Below, one piece after another: positions 46,302 to 56,768 of a stretch of DNA of 64,000 nucleotides. The notes below the pieces were generated by a model that was given only the letters and a program-made list of their open reading frames with translations, did no database searches and was not told the DNA's origin. A program made the translations under genes and the position numbers. Source of the DNA: Amia ocellicauda (lineage: Eukaryota; Chordata; Actinopteri; Amiiformes; Amiidae); assembly GCF_036373705.1 (NCBI RefSeq), contig NC_089855.1, positions 35,209,219 to 35,273,218 on the forward strand. The letters are read 5' to 3'. The stretch's first letter is position 1. Each line of letters begins with the position of its first letter.

Positions 46302-47312
46302 CTAAGTTACACACTGAACCGGGCCCGTCACGTCCAGCCTGTAGAACCTGTGGAAGAAACTCAGTCTTCAATCAGATTGTAACGTTCGTTGCAATGCCTT
46401 TATTACATGTGACGTGGAGAGGAACAGTGAATCAAGAAGATTCCAAAGTTGCTCTAACTCCATACAAAAAGTCAGAGGCTTTTATACACACAGAAGTCAA
46501 AGATCTGGTTATAATTAACAAGTTATTACTATGTTATCTTAACTAAGCAGAATATATATCATTATAGGACAGAGTTCATATGTCAATACATGGATTAGGG
46601 AGCAGGCATTTAAACATACTGTTTGACATTGTCTCCAAGATGCTCATCGTAAATAACAAACAGAGGTCAAACTACCTTCTGGCCTGACCTTCTAGCTTGA
46701 CCTTATCTTTCAATGTCAAGTATACAATGAAAAAAACATGTGTGAGAAAGGAATCTCTAACTTTCTTTCCACAAACCGAACAAAGGTGTACGGCGAGACC
46801 CAACTCACAGCCGCACAGATGTCTGCCAGTGGGGCGCCTTGAAAAATGGCCCATGATGTGGCTACACCTTGAGTCGAGTTGGCCAGCAGGTGGTCAGGCA
46901 CCGGGACTCCAGCTGACTTGTAAGCCGTGGTAATGGTGTCCACAATCCAGTGTGAGAGGCGCTGGTTTGAAAGCTCCTAGCCCGCGTCCGTGCTCCGTAG
47001 GACACAAACAATTGGTCCGAGCGCCGAATGTCCTTGGTGCGCTCCAAATAGCACCTGAGAGCCCGCACCGGTGTAGCCTACTCTCCTCCTCCGAAAAGAA
47101 GGGAGGAGGATGGAAAGCCATCAACTCAATATGCCTGTTGATATTGAAAAGAGAGAGCACTTACGGGAGGAACGCAGGATTAGGCTGAAGCGTAAACCTG
47201 AAGCGTAAACGCTCATGCATTTTGCTAACGTGATTGCCAACAAAATAAAGGTCAACTGACTGCAAGGGCTCAAATGGGGCCTTGGAAAGCGCGTCCAGCA
47301 CTACATCAAGGT
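46302..47312 (-). pseudogene. DIRS tyrosine recombinase, interrupted and mutated
   Basis: Readable from VLDALSKAPFEPLQSVDL (about 47310) through VRALRCYLERTKDIRRS and ITTAYKSAGVPVPDHLLANS to SPYTFVRF, with frame changes between. The solo LTR then splits it one codon before the expected catalytic Tyr; the codons for Y and RLDV continue on the other side of the LTR at about 46344-46330 and end at TAG (46302). Where related DIRS recombinases, as I recall, have HSTRGVA (catalytic His and Arg), this copy reads NSTQGVA. It is doubly inactive. Confidence 0.85.
46349..46773 (-). mobile_element. Solo LTR (4-bp target duplication)
   Basis: A 425-bp unit starting TGTGGAAGAAAC and ending TTCTTTCCACA (TG...CA with short inverted ends). 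It is flanked by AACC on both sides (46345-46348 and 46774-46777). On the minus strand it shows a TATA box (GTATAAAAGCC, near 46488-46478) and a downstream AATAAA (46404-46399), the U3-R-U5 order of an LTR. No internal coding region remains, so it arose by LTR-LTR recombination. A 4-bp duplication fits gammaretrovirus-like ERVs and some Gypsy elements; the family is not identified. Confidence 0.87.
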
Positions 47313-47351
47313 GCCATGCGGGCAGAGAAGGATCGCGGGTAGGCCTCAGCC

Positions 47352-48341
47352 TCAATCCTGACATGACATGAGGAGATGGAGAACGGAGAACCATAGGGGA
47401 CAATGTGTGGACTCCGCCGAAGCGAAGAGATCCACCTCTGCCCTGCTGTAGCGGCTCCAAAGCTGCTGAATCACCAGCGGGTGGAGGCGCCATTCTGATA
47501 CCGGGGGGCCTCCCTGAGAGAGGGCGTCTGTTGTCAAAACCACTCAGTGGCAGATTGGCCCCAAGGGCATACCAAGGGTTAAATTTGAAGGGCTCCGCCA
47601 CCAACGGAGCACATTCCAGCACGGTAGAGTGACTGTCACTTGACGTGCTCTGTCGCGGCGAGGATGCATCCCATGGGACCCGAACCACCACTGCAGAGGC
47701 CTTAGATGAAGGAGGCTAAGGGGGAGGGTTTGGGACGCAGCCGCTAGAAGGCCCAGCAGCCTCTGGCAAAGGGACACCCTTACGCGGGCTTTCAACCGGA
47801 AGAGGTTGAGAAGGCCCCACTTGGAGAGGCGGTCGAGGATCAGGCTCATGTGGCTCTGAACCTGCTCCCTGGAGTTCAAACAGGCCAGCCAGTCATCTAG
47901 ATAATTGAGGACGCGGACCCCCTGGCAATGCAAGGGGGCCAGCACTGCCTCCATGCACTTGGAGAAAATGAGAGGGGCTAGAGACTGGCTGAATGGGAGA
48001 ACAGCAAACTTGAACGCTGAGTCTTCATAGGCGAAGCGGAGAAACTTCCTCTGCGCCTGCGCAATGGGGATGTGAAAGTAGGCATGTTTCAAATCCACCA
48101 AGGTGAACCAGTCTCCAGGCTTGATAGCCTGAGACATGGCGCGCAGGTTGAGTATCTTGAAACGCAATACCTTGAGGTAGCGATTCAGGTACCTCAGATC
48201 CAATATGGGGTGGAAACCACCATCTTTCTTGGGCACAAGGAAGTATTGGGAATAGAATCCATCATGCTGCCCCGGAAGGGGGCACTTCACGGATCGCGTG
48301 TTTCTCCAAGACAGCAGAGATTTCGACGTGAAACGCCACAC
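47352..48341 (-). pseudogene. DIRS reverse transcriptase/RNase H
   Basis: Reverse transcriptase motifs on the minus strand: GFYSQYFLVPKKDGGFHPIL, DLRYLNRYLK, FTLVDLKHAYFHIPI (catalytic Asp), RKFLRFAYED, LAPLIFSKCMEA and YLDDW (catalytic Asp pair). RNase H-side sequence follows in other frames (EWRLHPLVIQQLWSRYSRAE, VDLFASAESTHCPLWF at about 47500-47380). Upstream, RT N-terminal sequence (LEKHAIREVPPS) sits in a different frame, so a frameshift lies near 48262-48290. At least one more break separates RT from RNase H. Confidence 0.85.
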
Positions 48342-49698
48342 ACTGCAACGGGTCCCTCACTCGCATCCACACAACACCTCTGAATGGGGGTGGATGGGTC
48401 TGGAACTGTAGGGAGTAGCCAACTGTTATAATTTCGAGCATCCAGGAGTCCTGGGTGTAGAGGTGCCAATTGGGGGGGTGTATGGGTGGGCCAGAGGCTG
48501 CTGGAACGTGTGCGGGAGGTGGGGGTGGCGGGGGTCTGCTGCCCGTCCTCTTGCCGTGGATCCTGGCGTTTGGCCTGGCTCTACTGCAGCGGGCCTGGGT
48601 AGGCGCCTGCCTAGCAGTGAGTTGCTGGCTCAGGTCAGCAGGAGGGCAGGGCTGCTGCTGCCATGGGGCTGGCCTTCTAGGCCCTGCTGGTTGTCTGCGG
48701 GCCTGGCCCAGAGGTGCTGCTTGGGGATACACTCGGGCGAGTTGAGGGAGCATGCCAGCATGTCCTCTACGGATAGTCCAAACGTGAACCTGGGCGAGAT
48801 GGGGGCATCCATCAGCCTGGTCCTGTCTGTGTCCAGGACTCGCCTCGCCTGGGACTACCCTCACACTCCATAGACACTGCCACTGGAATGGCAGGTGGAG
48901 GAGGAGGAGGAGAAGGAGGTGGGGGAGGGGGGGCTGCTCGGGGCGCCTGCACAGCAAGTAGGGCGCAGATCTGGTCCATCTGTGATGCTGCCATCCAGGA
49001 CGTGACTGGGACCCCGCGCGCTCCCATGCGCGCCTCCGTGCACACTCCCATGTGTGTGTGAACACGTGCGCCTGAGCGGGGGGAGGGGAGGGGCCCATAG
49101 TTGCTCCGCACCCCATGTCTGGTCCAAGACATAGGCAGCAGACCATGTCACCACTCCAAGCAGGTAACGTGCGATAGCCACACATGGCACAGCAGGGGGG
49201 GAGGGAGGAGGAGAAGGTACAGGGTCTCTCCATCCCGTCAGTGCCGGGCTCATGCACACACGGTGCGATGTGAGCACGCAGTGATTGCTTCAGTCAGCGC
49301 AGGTACCCAAAGGCACACCAGTAGCTGAGGTGCTCTCGTGACAGTGAAGCCGGTAGCGGGACTTGCGCTGTAAGTGCGTCTCCACTGGCAATGCAACACA
49401 ACACAGTCGGGGAGGAGCACTACACACACGTTACTGCACTGGGGCACTGGGTCGAAAAACCAGGGAACACTTCTTCCAAGTTGTGCCTTTTCTTTTGTGG
49501 CAACAACACGGGAGTTCCCGAGGTGTAACACCAAGCACTGCCGAAGTGTGCCAAACAAAGTGCTGCACACTGCAAGCGCCACGCTGACCGTACATGCCTA
49601 GTCACACCACGTGTGTTTGGGGGGGAGCTGGGACACTGGGTGCCACGCTGTTCGGAATCTGGAGGGCTCACAGTGGAAAAACCACCAGCCGCAGCGGG
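48300..49698 (-). pseudogene. DIRS gag-like region, 5' part (split by LINE)
   Basis: A proline-rich minus-strand frame (48262-49257) with a Cys-rich patch (CAMCGYRTLP, CCLCLGPDMGCG) like the Cys motif of DIRS gag proteins. It runs into the RT N-terminus. The upstream continuation is cut by the LINE at 49699-49711 and resumes at 55860-56130. The true start was not determined. Confidence 0.55.
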
Positions 49699-50247
49699 GC
49701 TTAACACACCAATAGTGAGAGAAACCTTTGTCCAGCAGGGGGCTTTTTGAGCTGTATTTGACAGTCTTTCTTTTTTCCTTGCAGGGAGCTGATCCATCAG
49801 GCCAGACCAGATGAGACGGGGAGGTGCCGGTTGACAGAGCTGCAGAGTCCTGGGTCCTTGGAGCGGTCCGGAGGCCGAGGCGAGTGGAGATTGGGACGGA
49901 CCGGGAGCGACAGGGGACCTAGCCAGAGGAGTCGGTGGACTCCTCACGGAGTGGGTCCCACCCAGAAGCCCGGCCGACCATCTACCCGGAGCCCGGCCTG
50001 ACCAGGACTGCTCCCCGCTGACGTCACCAGCCAGGATCCAGGAGAGGCCTCGGATTCCAGGGACCGACCAGGCCGATCGGCAACGTCCCTGAGGGAGGCC
50101 TCCTGCAGCCAGGGCCCGGACTTCTCCCCGCAAGGCCCGCTCCCTGCAAGAGCCCCGGAGGTGGAAGCTGCTCCCCAGCCAGGTGGACTTGCCCCGACCT
50201 CCGGATTGAGAGCCTCCCGACCCTTCTCCCAGGTAGGAAAGCGCAGC

Positions 50248-51885
50248 ATGGCCCAGCGAACCGCCGGTGTGAGGCGCCATAATGCGGTGCGCTTCAGCCG
50301 TGAGGCTGGAGCCGAGACCGCAGCCCTCACCCGGCTGGAGTTCAGCAGGTCCGTGCTGCAGAGGGGCCTGGGCTTTGCCCCTTCTGAGCTGAACTGTGTG
50401 GTTAAACTGCCTGGACCTAGGGACGTGTTTGAGGTGAGCTTTAAGAACCCTCAAGTGCTGGAGAGTTTTTGGATTTTGTATAGGGAAAAAAAAGACAGTA
50501 TGCCCCTGAGTGACTTTGTGGTCGACGCCCTGACAGATAGAGAGATCAAAATAGTAACTATTCAGTTCTATAATGAAGCAGTGGCAGAGTATGATGTAGA
50601 AGTATGGCTGAGGAGACACTGTGAGATCCTGTCTGAAAGCAGGAGAGTTAATGATGAGGATGGGGCCTGGACCGGTGCTCGGCGGTGGCAGGTGCGCCTG
50701 CAGGTGGAAGTGGCCGCCATCGGCGGAGTACGCCACCTGCCGAGCACCGTGGTATTAGGAGCAAATAGGGGGCTTGTCTTCTACCATGGCATGCCTAAAT
50801 TATGTAGGAACTGCGGGGCCCTGGGTCATTTAGCCGCAGCCTGTACTGTTGTCAAGTGCAAGGTCTGCGGCGGAGAACATCAGACCAGGGCCTGCAAGCA
50901 GGAGAGGGCCTGCAACCTCTGCGGTGGGGGAGGGCATCTCTTCAGGAATTGTCCCTCCTCCTATGCAAATAGGGCGTGGGCCCTCGGGGGTGGTGGAGAG
51001 AGAGAAAATCAAGTGGAGGCTTCTCCAAAGGTGATACCCCAAGATGGGGGTAGAGAGGAAACAATCCTCAGGAGCCTCATAGGCTCCCTCTCTGACTCTG
51101 GGTCAGAAGTGGAGGCAGAGGGGGAGTGGACAGTGGTAGCGGGGAAGAGAAGGAGGGTAGAGAAGAGGAGCATGGGTAGGGGGGGTATGATGAAAAAAAG
51201 GATCCATTCTGCAGATTCTCCCCCCCCTGCCGGCTCCTCCCCCGCTGCAGAGACCTCTCCCTCTAATTTTTACACGCCCCACTCTGACTCCGGAGAGGAG
51301 AGCAGTGGGCCTTCTCCACTGCCCCGAGTGGGCAGCCTGGTGGATGAGAGGCCCCCTAGAAATTACATTCCTCCTGCCCCACAACTGAGACTCTCCCAGG
51401 GGAGGGGTCAGGTATGCCCTCCCGGCAGTAGTGGGAGAGCCGCAGGTCCTCAGGAGATGAGAGTCGGCGCCAGTGTCCTTTCCCAGAAAGACATCAGGGA
51501 CGTGATGGTAAGGTCACTGGCGCTGGGGGAGGAGGCCTGCGGCGGCAGACAGCCGGGAAGGGAGAGACCACCCCCTCCCCCACCATTAGTTAAAAGAACA
51601 ACTAGCGGGGTCTACACAGTTTTCTCCCCAGTTGTACATAAAGCCTCTGCCCTGCCATCTGTTCGTCGGGCCTCGGCCTCAAAGGAACCAGGGAGAACCT
51701 CCAGCACCACGGGCCCTGAGCCCAGTGGAGTTTCGCCAGCCTTACCGGGTGGCGGGAGCCGAGCCCCCCCCATAGTCTTCCTAGAGGATCAAGCGGTGAG
51801 GCAAATGATTGAAATGATGGGTGCTAGCGCTAAGCTAGGTGAGGGAGAAGAGAGGAGTGGGGAGGAGAAAGGTTTCTTTACATGA
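50248..51885 (+). CDS. LINE ORF1 protein, CCHC zinc-knuckle nucleic-acid binder
   Basis: 545 aa from the ATG at 50248 (MAQRTAGVRRHNAVRF); the frame is open upstream to 50161 but without an earlier ATG. The N-terminal half resembles the RNA-binding part of Tx1-type ORF1 proteins. Three Cys/His clusters follow in series: CRNCGALGHLAAAC (about residues 191-204), then CKVCGGEHQTRAC and CNLCGGGGHLFRNC, matching CX2CX3-4HX4C knuckles. The C-terminal half is Ser/Pro/Arg-rich and low in complexity. The stop TGA overlaps the ORF2 start as ATGA, suggesting coupled termination-reinitiation. Confidence 0.88.
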   Translation: MAQRTAGVRRHNAVRFSREAGAETAALTRLEFSRSVLQRGLGFAPSELNCVVKLPGPRDVFEVSFKNPQVLESFWILYREKKDSMPLSDFVVDALTDREIKIVTIQFYNEAVAEYDVEVWLRRHCEILSESRRVNDEDGAWTGARRWQVRLQVEVAAIGGVRHLPSTVVLGANRGLVFYHGMPKLCRNCGALGHLAAACTVVKCKVCGGEHQTRACKQERACNLCGGGGHLFRNCPSSYANRAWALGGGGERENQVEASPKVIPQDGGREETILRSLIGSLSDSGSEVEAEGEWTVVAGKRRRVEKRSMGRGGMMKKRIHSADSPPPAGSSPAAETSPSNFYTPHSDSGEESSGPSPLPRVGSLVDERPPRNYIPPAPQLRLSQGRGQVCPPGSSGRAAGPQEMRVGASVLSQKDIRDVMVRSLALGEEACGGRQPGRERPPPPPPLVKRTTSGVYTVFSPVVHKASALPSVRRASASKEPGRTSSTTGPEPSGVSPALPGGGSRAPPIVFLEDQAVRQMIEMMGASAKLGEGEERSGEEKGFFT

Positions 51886-54800
51886 TTGTTACGGAGCGGG
51901 TAATTGCCCTCACAGCCATTATGGTATTAACTATTATTTCAATAAATGTGAGGAGCATTGCTGAGGTGAAAAAGAGGACCGATGTTTTAAACTCTCTGGC
52001 TGGAATGAAGGCGGATATTATTTGTTTGCAGGAGTGCGGCATCCCGTTCCAAAAAGAATATAAAGATCTCCGGGACACTTGGACCCTAGGAGAATCCTTC
52101 TGGTCGGGGTCCAATGTGTCCCGAGCGGACGGGATTGCCGTACTCCTGAAAAACCCCTTCATAACAGTTAAAACATTTAAGGTAATAGAGGCGGGCAGAC
52201 TGGCCAGCAAGGGGGCTGTATTGAGGCTGGTCAATGTCTATGCCCCCACCAGCCAGAGAGAGAGAGTCCTCTTTCTCCCTCAGCTACGCCCGCTCCTGAT
52301 CGGCACCTTACCAGTTATCATTTCAGGTGATTTCAACTGTGCTCTGAGGGATGTAGACCGGAGTAAGCCCCGCAACGATAGATCCAGCAGGGACCTCGCT
52401 GCGTTCGTGGAGGACTTTGAACTCTGCGACGTAGGTTGGGACCTGGTCCCCTTGTTCACCTGGGTGAGTTCTTCTGGCTCCTCCTTCTCCAGGATAGATC
52501 TCGTCCTCCTCAGTAAGCCACTGGAGAGGACCGCCATGTCTTCGGAGGCGGTCTTCTTTTCAGACCACAGGCTCCTGACGACAGAGGTGCTCATTCCGAG
52601 CACACGGGAGTCGGGGCCTGGGGTCTGGAAGCTCAACACCTCCCTGCTCGATGACCCTCGTGTTATTAAGACCTTTAGCAGACGCCTCGAGGAGTGGAGG
52701 ACCCTGAAGGACCTTTTTGATTCTCCCATAGAGTGGTGGGAGATGGTGAAGAAAAGAACCAAGGGCTACTTCATTCGGCTGGGGAAACGGAAAGCTCGTG
52801 AGAGGCGGGCGAGATATTCCCATCTAAACGCCCGCCTCCAGCGCCTGAGTCTTTTACAGCTCAGAGGCTTCGACCTAGCTGAGGAGGTGGCCCGGGTCAA
52901 ACTGAGTCTCTCCGCCCTCTATCGGGAGGAGCAAGAGAAGATCAAGGTCCTTTCCAGGGTCCGCATCATGGAGGACGATGAGAAATGCAGCCGCTTCTTC
53001 TTCAAGAAAACGAAGGAGAGGCGGCCTGCAATGTCCTCCATGATCGACTCCTCGGGGCAAGAGGTGGAGGGCAGAGAGGCTGTTGAGACAGTGGTGCGGG
53101 ATTTCTACAGGGAGTTGTACGACCAGAAGGTGGTGGATCAAAATCTGATCCATCACTTTCTGTCCCTGTTGGAGTCCCGCAATGAGGGGGACGAGGAGGA
53201 GGAGGAGGAGGATCCAGAGATCACCACCACTGAACTCTCCCAGGTGATAAAGAGTCTTAACTCTGGAAGGACACCGGGTCCCGACGGGATCCCTGCTGAG
53301 TTCTATAAGATCTTTTGGGAGGTGCTTAAGGAAGATCTGGGCCAGGTCTTGGGGTCGATGTACAGAGAGGGCAGATTGGCCCCTTCGATGAAGAAGAGTA
53401 TCCTCTCCCTTCTTCACAAGAAGGGAGACCAAAAAGATCTGAGGAACTGGCGGCCAGTCAGCCTCCTGTGCACCGACTACAAGATACTGGCCAAAGCACT
53501 GACGCTCCGACTGCAGCGGCCACTCCCTCAAGTCGTGGGTCCCGACCAGGTCTGTGGTGCCCGGGGGAGATCGGCGGCCGACAACGCCATGCTGCTCAGG
53601 GATGTCGTGGCCTACTCGAACGAGAGAGGGCTTCCCCTGGTCCTAATCAGCTTGGACCAGGAGAAAGCCTTCGACAGAGTGGGCCACGAATACCTGCAGC
53701 TTGTCATGGAGAGGATGGGTCTCGCTCTTGGCCTGAGGAAGTGGGTCAAGATCATCTACAGCGGCCTAAGCAGCAGGGTCCTTGTGAACCGCCACCTGAC
53801 CGAACCATTTCCGGTCAGGTCGGGGGTCCGGCAGGGTTGTCCCCTGTCGGCCCTGCTGTACGTCCTCTGCTTGGAGCCGTTCATGCAGGCGATCCGCCGG
53901 GACATCCGGGTGACAGGTTTCCATCTCCCGGGTTCCGGCGGAGAGCAACTGAAGGCCCTGGCCTATATGGACGACGTGGCCGTGGTTTGCACGGACGCTC
54001 CGTCCGTGGCCAGGGTCGAGGAACTGCTGGACGGCTTCTGCAGGGCGACGGGGGCCGCTGTGAACAAGGCCAAGAGCGAGGTCTACCTCTCCAGGGCATG
54101 GCCTGTCGGCCGGGGCCCACCGACCGTGTTCCCTGTGAAGCCGTCTATCAAGGTTCTGGGGATCACGATCGACGGGACCAACACGGGCACCCGGAGCTGG
54201 GAAGAGGCCATAGCGAAGGTCCAAAGGAAGATCCACGGCTGGAGCACAAGGACCTTGACGATGGCTGGTAAGGTGCTGGTCGTAAAGGCCATCCTCTTCC
54301 CGATACTCCTCTACGTAGGAATGATCTTCCCCCCAGACAAGGTCATCGCAAAACTAGTGACCCGAATTATATTTCGGTTTGTCTGGGGGAGCAAAATGGA
54401 GAGGCTGAAAAGAGTACAGATGGTGAAGGGTACCCTGGATGGAGGTAGGGGGGTCCCGGACGTTGTGCGGCTGATAAAGGCGCAGGGGCTGGCCTATGTG
54501 GTCAAGAACATCCAGGCTGCTGGCAAGAAAGTGAGTTTCATGAACCGCTTTTATTTTGCCAGCAGCCTGAGACCATTCGGCCTCTGCGCCATGGATAACA
54601 CCAGGCCGCACTCGTGGGATCCCCCGCCGTTCTACAGGGCGCTCCGAGCCTTTGCGCTCGAAGTAGGCCTCCATAAAGTCGTGCTGGCCTCCTGGGATTA
54701 TAAGACCATCTGTAGCCAGATGAGATCTGCCCAGGAGACCAGCCGGATAGAAGATTTCCCTCCCGAAACCTGACGGTTTATCTGGGCTAACGCTACGCAC

Positions 54801-55304
54801 GTTTGCCTCACGAATACGCAGAAAGATGTCTCCTGGATGGCTGTGAGTCGGTGTCTCCCCACCCGAGTGTTCATGCACAGAAGGGGCATAGCTCCTTATG
54901 ACACCTGCCCCTATAAGGGTTGCCTGGGGAAGGAGACGGAGGCTCACATCTTTAGTGAGTGCCCCTCCGCCCACAGGGTCTGGCTCCTGTTCTCTCCGTT
55001 CCTCCACAGGTTTGCCGTTCCTGCGCGGGCGACCGCCCAGCAGATCCTGTACGGTCCGGCCAGGGGAATTTCATCATCTACCCTGAGGTGCTGGTGGCGT
55101 GTCGTCTGCGCAGTGAAGCAGGCACTGTGGGAGGGACGGAACATCTGTTTGTTCAACAAGCAGGAGCTGGACCCGATCGTCATCGCGCGGAGGGGCATGG
55201 TGTTCGTAAGAGACTATGTCAATCTGGAGGTCCACCAGAGGGGCAAGGAGGAAGCCTATAAGAACTGGCACATACAAGATCTGGGGGAGCTCAGGATCCC
55301 ATGA
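51882..55304 (+). pseudogene. LINE ORF2, endonuclease-reverse transcriptase with one premature stop
   Basis: 1141 codons in a single frame, broken only by TGA at 54771-54773. The APE endonuclease region shows SINVRSI, CLQECG, SGDFNCALRDVD, SRIDLVLLS and FSDHRLL. Reverse transcriptase motifs follow: GRTPGPDGIPAEFYK, WRPVSLLCTDYKILAKAL, LDQEKAFDRV (catalytic Asp), VRQGCPLSALLY and YMDDVAVV (catalytic Asp pair). The part after the stop still reads on in frame and includes a C-terminal Cys/His motif (CPYKGC, then HIFSEC). A product ending at the TGA would be 963 aa and lack this motif. The stop is probably a CGA-to-TGA change. Confidence 0.92.
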
Positions 55305-55859
55305 TGGGACCCACATCCGGGGACGGTCAGTTCCCCCTGCTGGAGCCCGAGTCCAAGATCTTTTAAAGATTTTATGGATGATTGTTTTTAAAAAGATTTT
55401 AAAGACGAATCTTAATTGTTTTTAAAGATTTAGTTGCTTTTAAATCACATTGTTTAGGGTTTTTTTGGTTTAAGTTTTGTTATATTCTGTTGTCAAATAC
55501 ATTGACCGTTTTGGATTTAATTTTAAATGCATTGGACTTTTTTTGTTTGTTTTTTATTTTTACTTTTTTAATTGTTTCTTTATTTTGTTCAATGCATTTT
55601 CAGTTATTTTCAATGTATTTGACCCTTTTGTTGGTGAGCAGTTTTTGCTTTTATCACGTTTGTTTTGTTGATTTGGGCACGTTTAATTTGAAGTTAATTG
55701 TTTTGTTCTTTGTTAAAATCACAGATTTAAAAATTTTTAAGTGATTTTAAGGACTGATATTTTAATGATTTTAATCACAAGTATTAAAAATTGAATTGTT
55801 TTTATTGATGAAAAGAAAAATACTAAATTCAATAAAAAAAAAAATAGCTTAACACACCA

Positions 55860-56375
55860 GAACCACTACATGGATTAGTGAGCGCAGCAGAGCTCAATCC
55901 AGTAAACTGGTAGAGCGAGACCCCCTACAGCCACAGTTGCGGGCTGTAGTGCGGGTGCAAGCCAGCGGAGGAGCCCCTCTCATGGGCGAGGTCTCTTACG
56001 ACAGACCAAGGCTAAGGCTGGGCGGCTGGCCTCAGCTGTTACTGGCGCTGCGTACGCTCTCACTGGACGAAAAAGTCCTGTGGATAAAAACCAACACAGC
56101 GAACTAGCCTAAATAATAATAATATTAATATTAAACGATTAATAGTCGTGTGAAAGCCGAGATGAACTGAGGTGCTGATGGACTTCCGTGGCGTGGATGG
56201 AACAAAACAGCGTGTCTAATTTAAATACAATTAAAATAGCACAACAACACACAACTATAACGAATTGGTGGGTGGATGGTACTATTTGTACTACCAGCCA
56301 GCCGAAAAAACACAATTTCTGTTTCTTATTCACAAACACAGAAGCTCTCACCTGTCTTCACGAACCAAGGCAAAG
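55860..56375 (-). mobile_element. DIRS 5' region beyond the LINE
   Basis: Continues the DIRS sequence from the far side of the LINE target duplication to the right inverted repeat. 55860-56100 is GC-rich and probably holds the start of the gag-like region; 56100-56375 is AT-richer leader. No convincing frame was assigned. Confidence 0.6.
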
Positions 56376-56545
56376 GGCAAAAAGAAGAAGTCTTTGTGCA
56401 GATGTCACCTTTTATAGAAACAGGAAGTGGAAGGGTCCTGTTTGAGTGACGGACACAAGGGCCAATGGCAGCTTTGATAGACAAATGTCTTCGATACGTT
56501 CCAGCGCGTGCTGAAAACCCCTCCCCCTTGGGCAGTGCTTCTAAC
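56376..56545. repeat. DIRS right inverted terminal repeat
   Basis: Reverse complement of 45350-45518, ending in CAGTGCTTCTAAC at 56545, whose inverse opens the second half of the internal complementary region. On the minus strand it carries TATAAAAGGTGAC, a plausible promoter for the DIRS genes. Confidence 0.88.
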
Positions 56546-56768
56546 ACTAATTGTTATTATAGTAGCAAATGTGGGAAATGTAGTTCGGTTGTAGATTGTC
56601 ACAACCACGAAGGCAACAGAAACTACAAGTCCCGTGAATTACATTTATGACACAGTGTTGCACCGGTTCTTTTGGCACAATATCCAAACTAACTGGCATT
56701 AGCTAAAAGCTGGCATTAGTCGCCTCATCATTATACACACATACAGATACAATAGTACTCCGCGACAG

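Larger units (their letters stand above)
49712..55846 (+). mobile_element. Near-complete Tx1-like LINE inserted in the DIRS
   Basis: A 6135-bp element flanked by a perfect 13-bp target duplication GCTTAACACACCA (49699-49711 and 55847-55859). It has a 5' UTR of about 0.5 kb, two overlapping ORFs, a T-rich 3' UTR and an A-rich 3' end. It carries a CCHC-type ORF1 and an APE endonuclease-reverse transcriptase ORF2 with LDQEKAFDRV, which fits the Tx1/L1 group. The plus orientation is opposite to the host DIRS. The intact 5' region and duplication argue for a relatively recent full-length insertion. Confidence 0.92.
45303..56545 (-). mobile_element. DIRS-group tyrosine-recombinase retrotransposon (interrupted by a LINE and a solo LTR)
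   Basis: Domains on the minus strand run gag-like region, reverse transcriptase, RNase H, tyrosine recombinase. The termini are inverted repeats (45350-45518 and 56376-56545). An internal complementary region at 45547-45641 pairs with both outermost ends, the diagnostic DIRS layout that lets the RNA template a circle. Subtracting the LINE with one target copy (6148 bp) and the LTR with one target copy (429 bp) leaves about 4.7 kb, normal for DIRS. No target duplication is expected, because integration is by recombinase. The G+C content is clearly higher than in the neighbouring host DNA. Confidence 0.93.

Noticed and set aside
47405..49587. Many plus-strand open frames over the DIRS
   Set aside because: All lie opposite the minus-strand DIRS genes and are GC-driven shadows.
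49420..50736. Long minus-strand open frame (438 codons) antisense to the LINE 5' region
   Set aside because: It runs across the LINE/DIRS junction and lies opposite ORF1. Length is explained by high G+C content; the translation has no recognisable domain.
53468..54271. Open frame of 267 codons in another frame of ORF2
   Set aside because: Out-of-frame shadow of the reverse transcriptase; composition (Gly/Pro/Arg) reflects GC-rich third positions.
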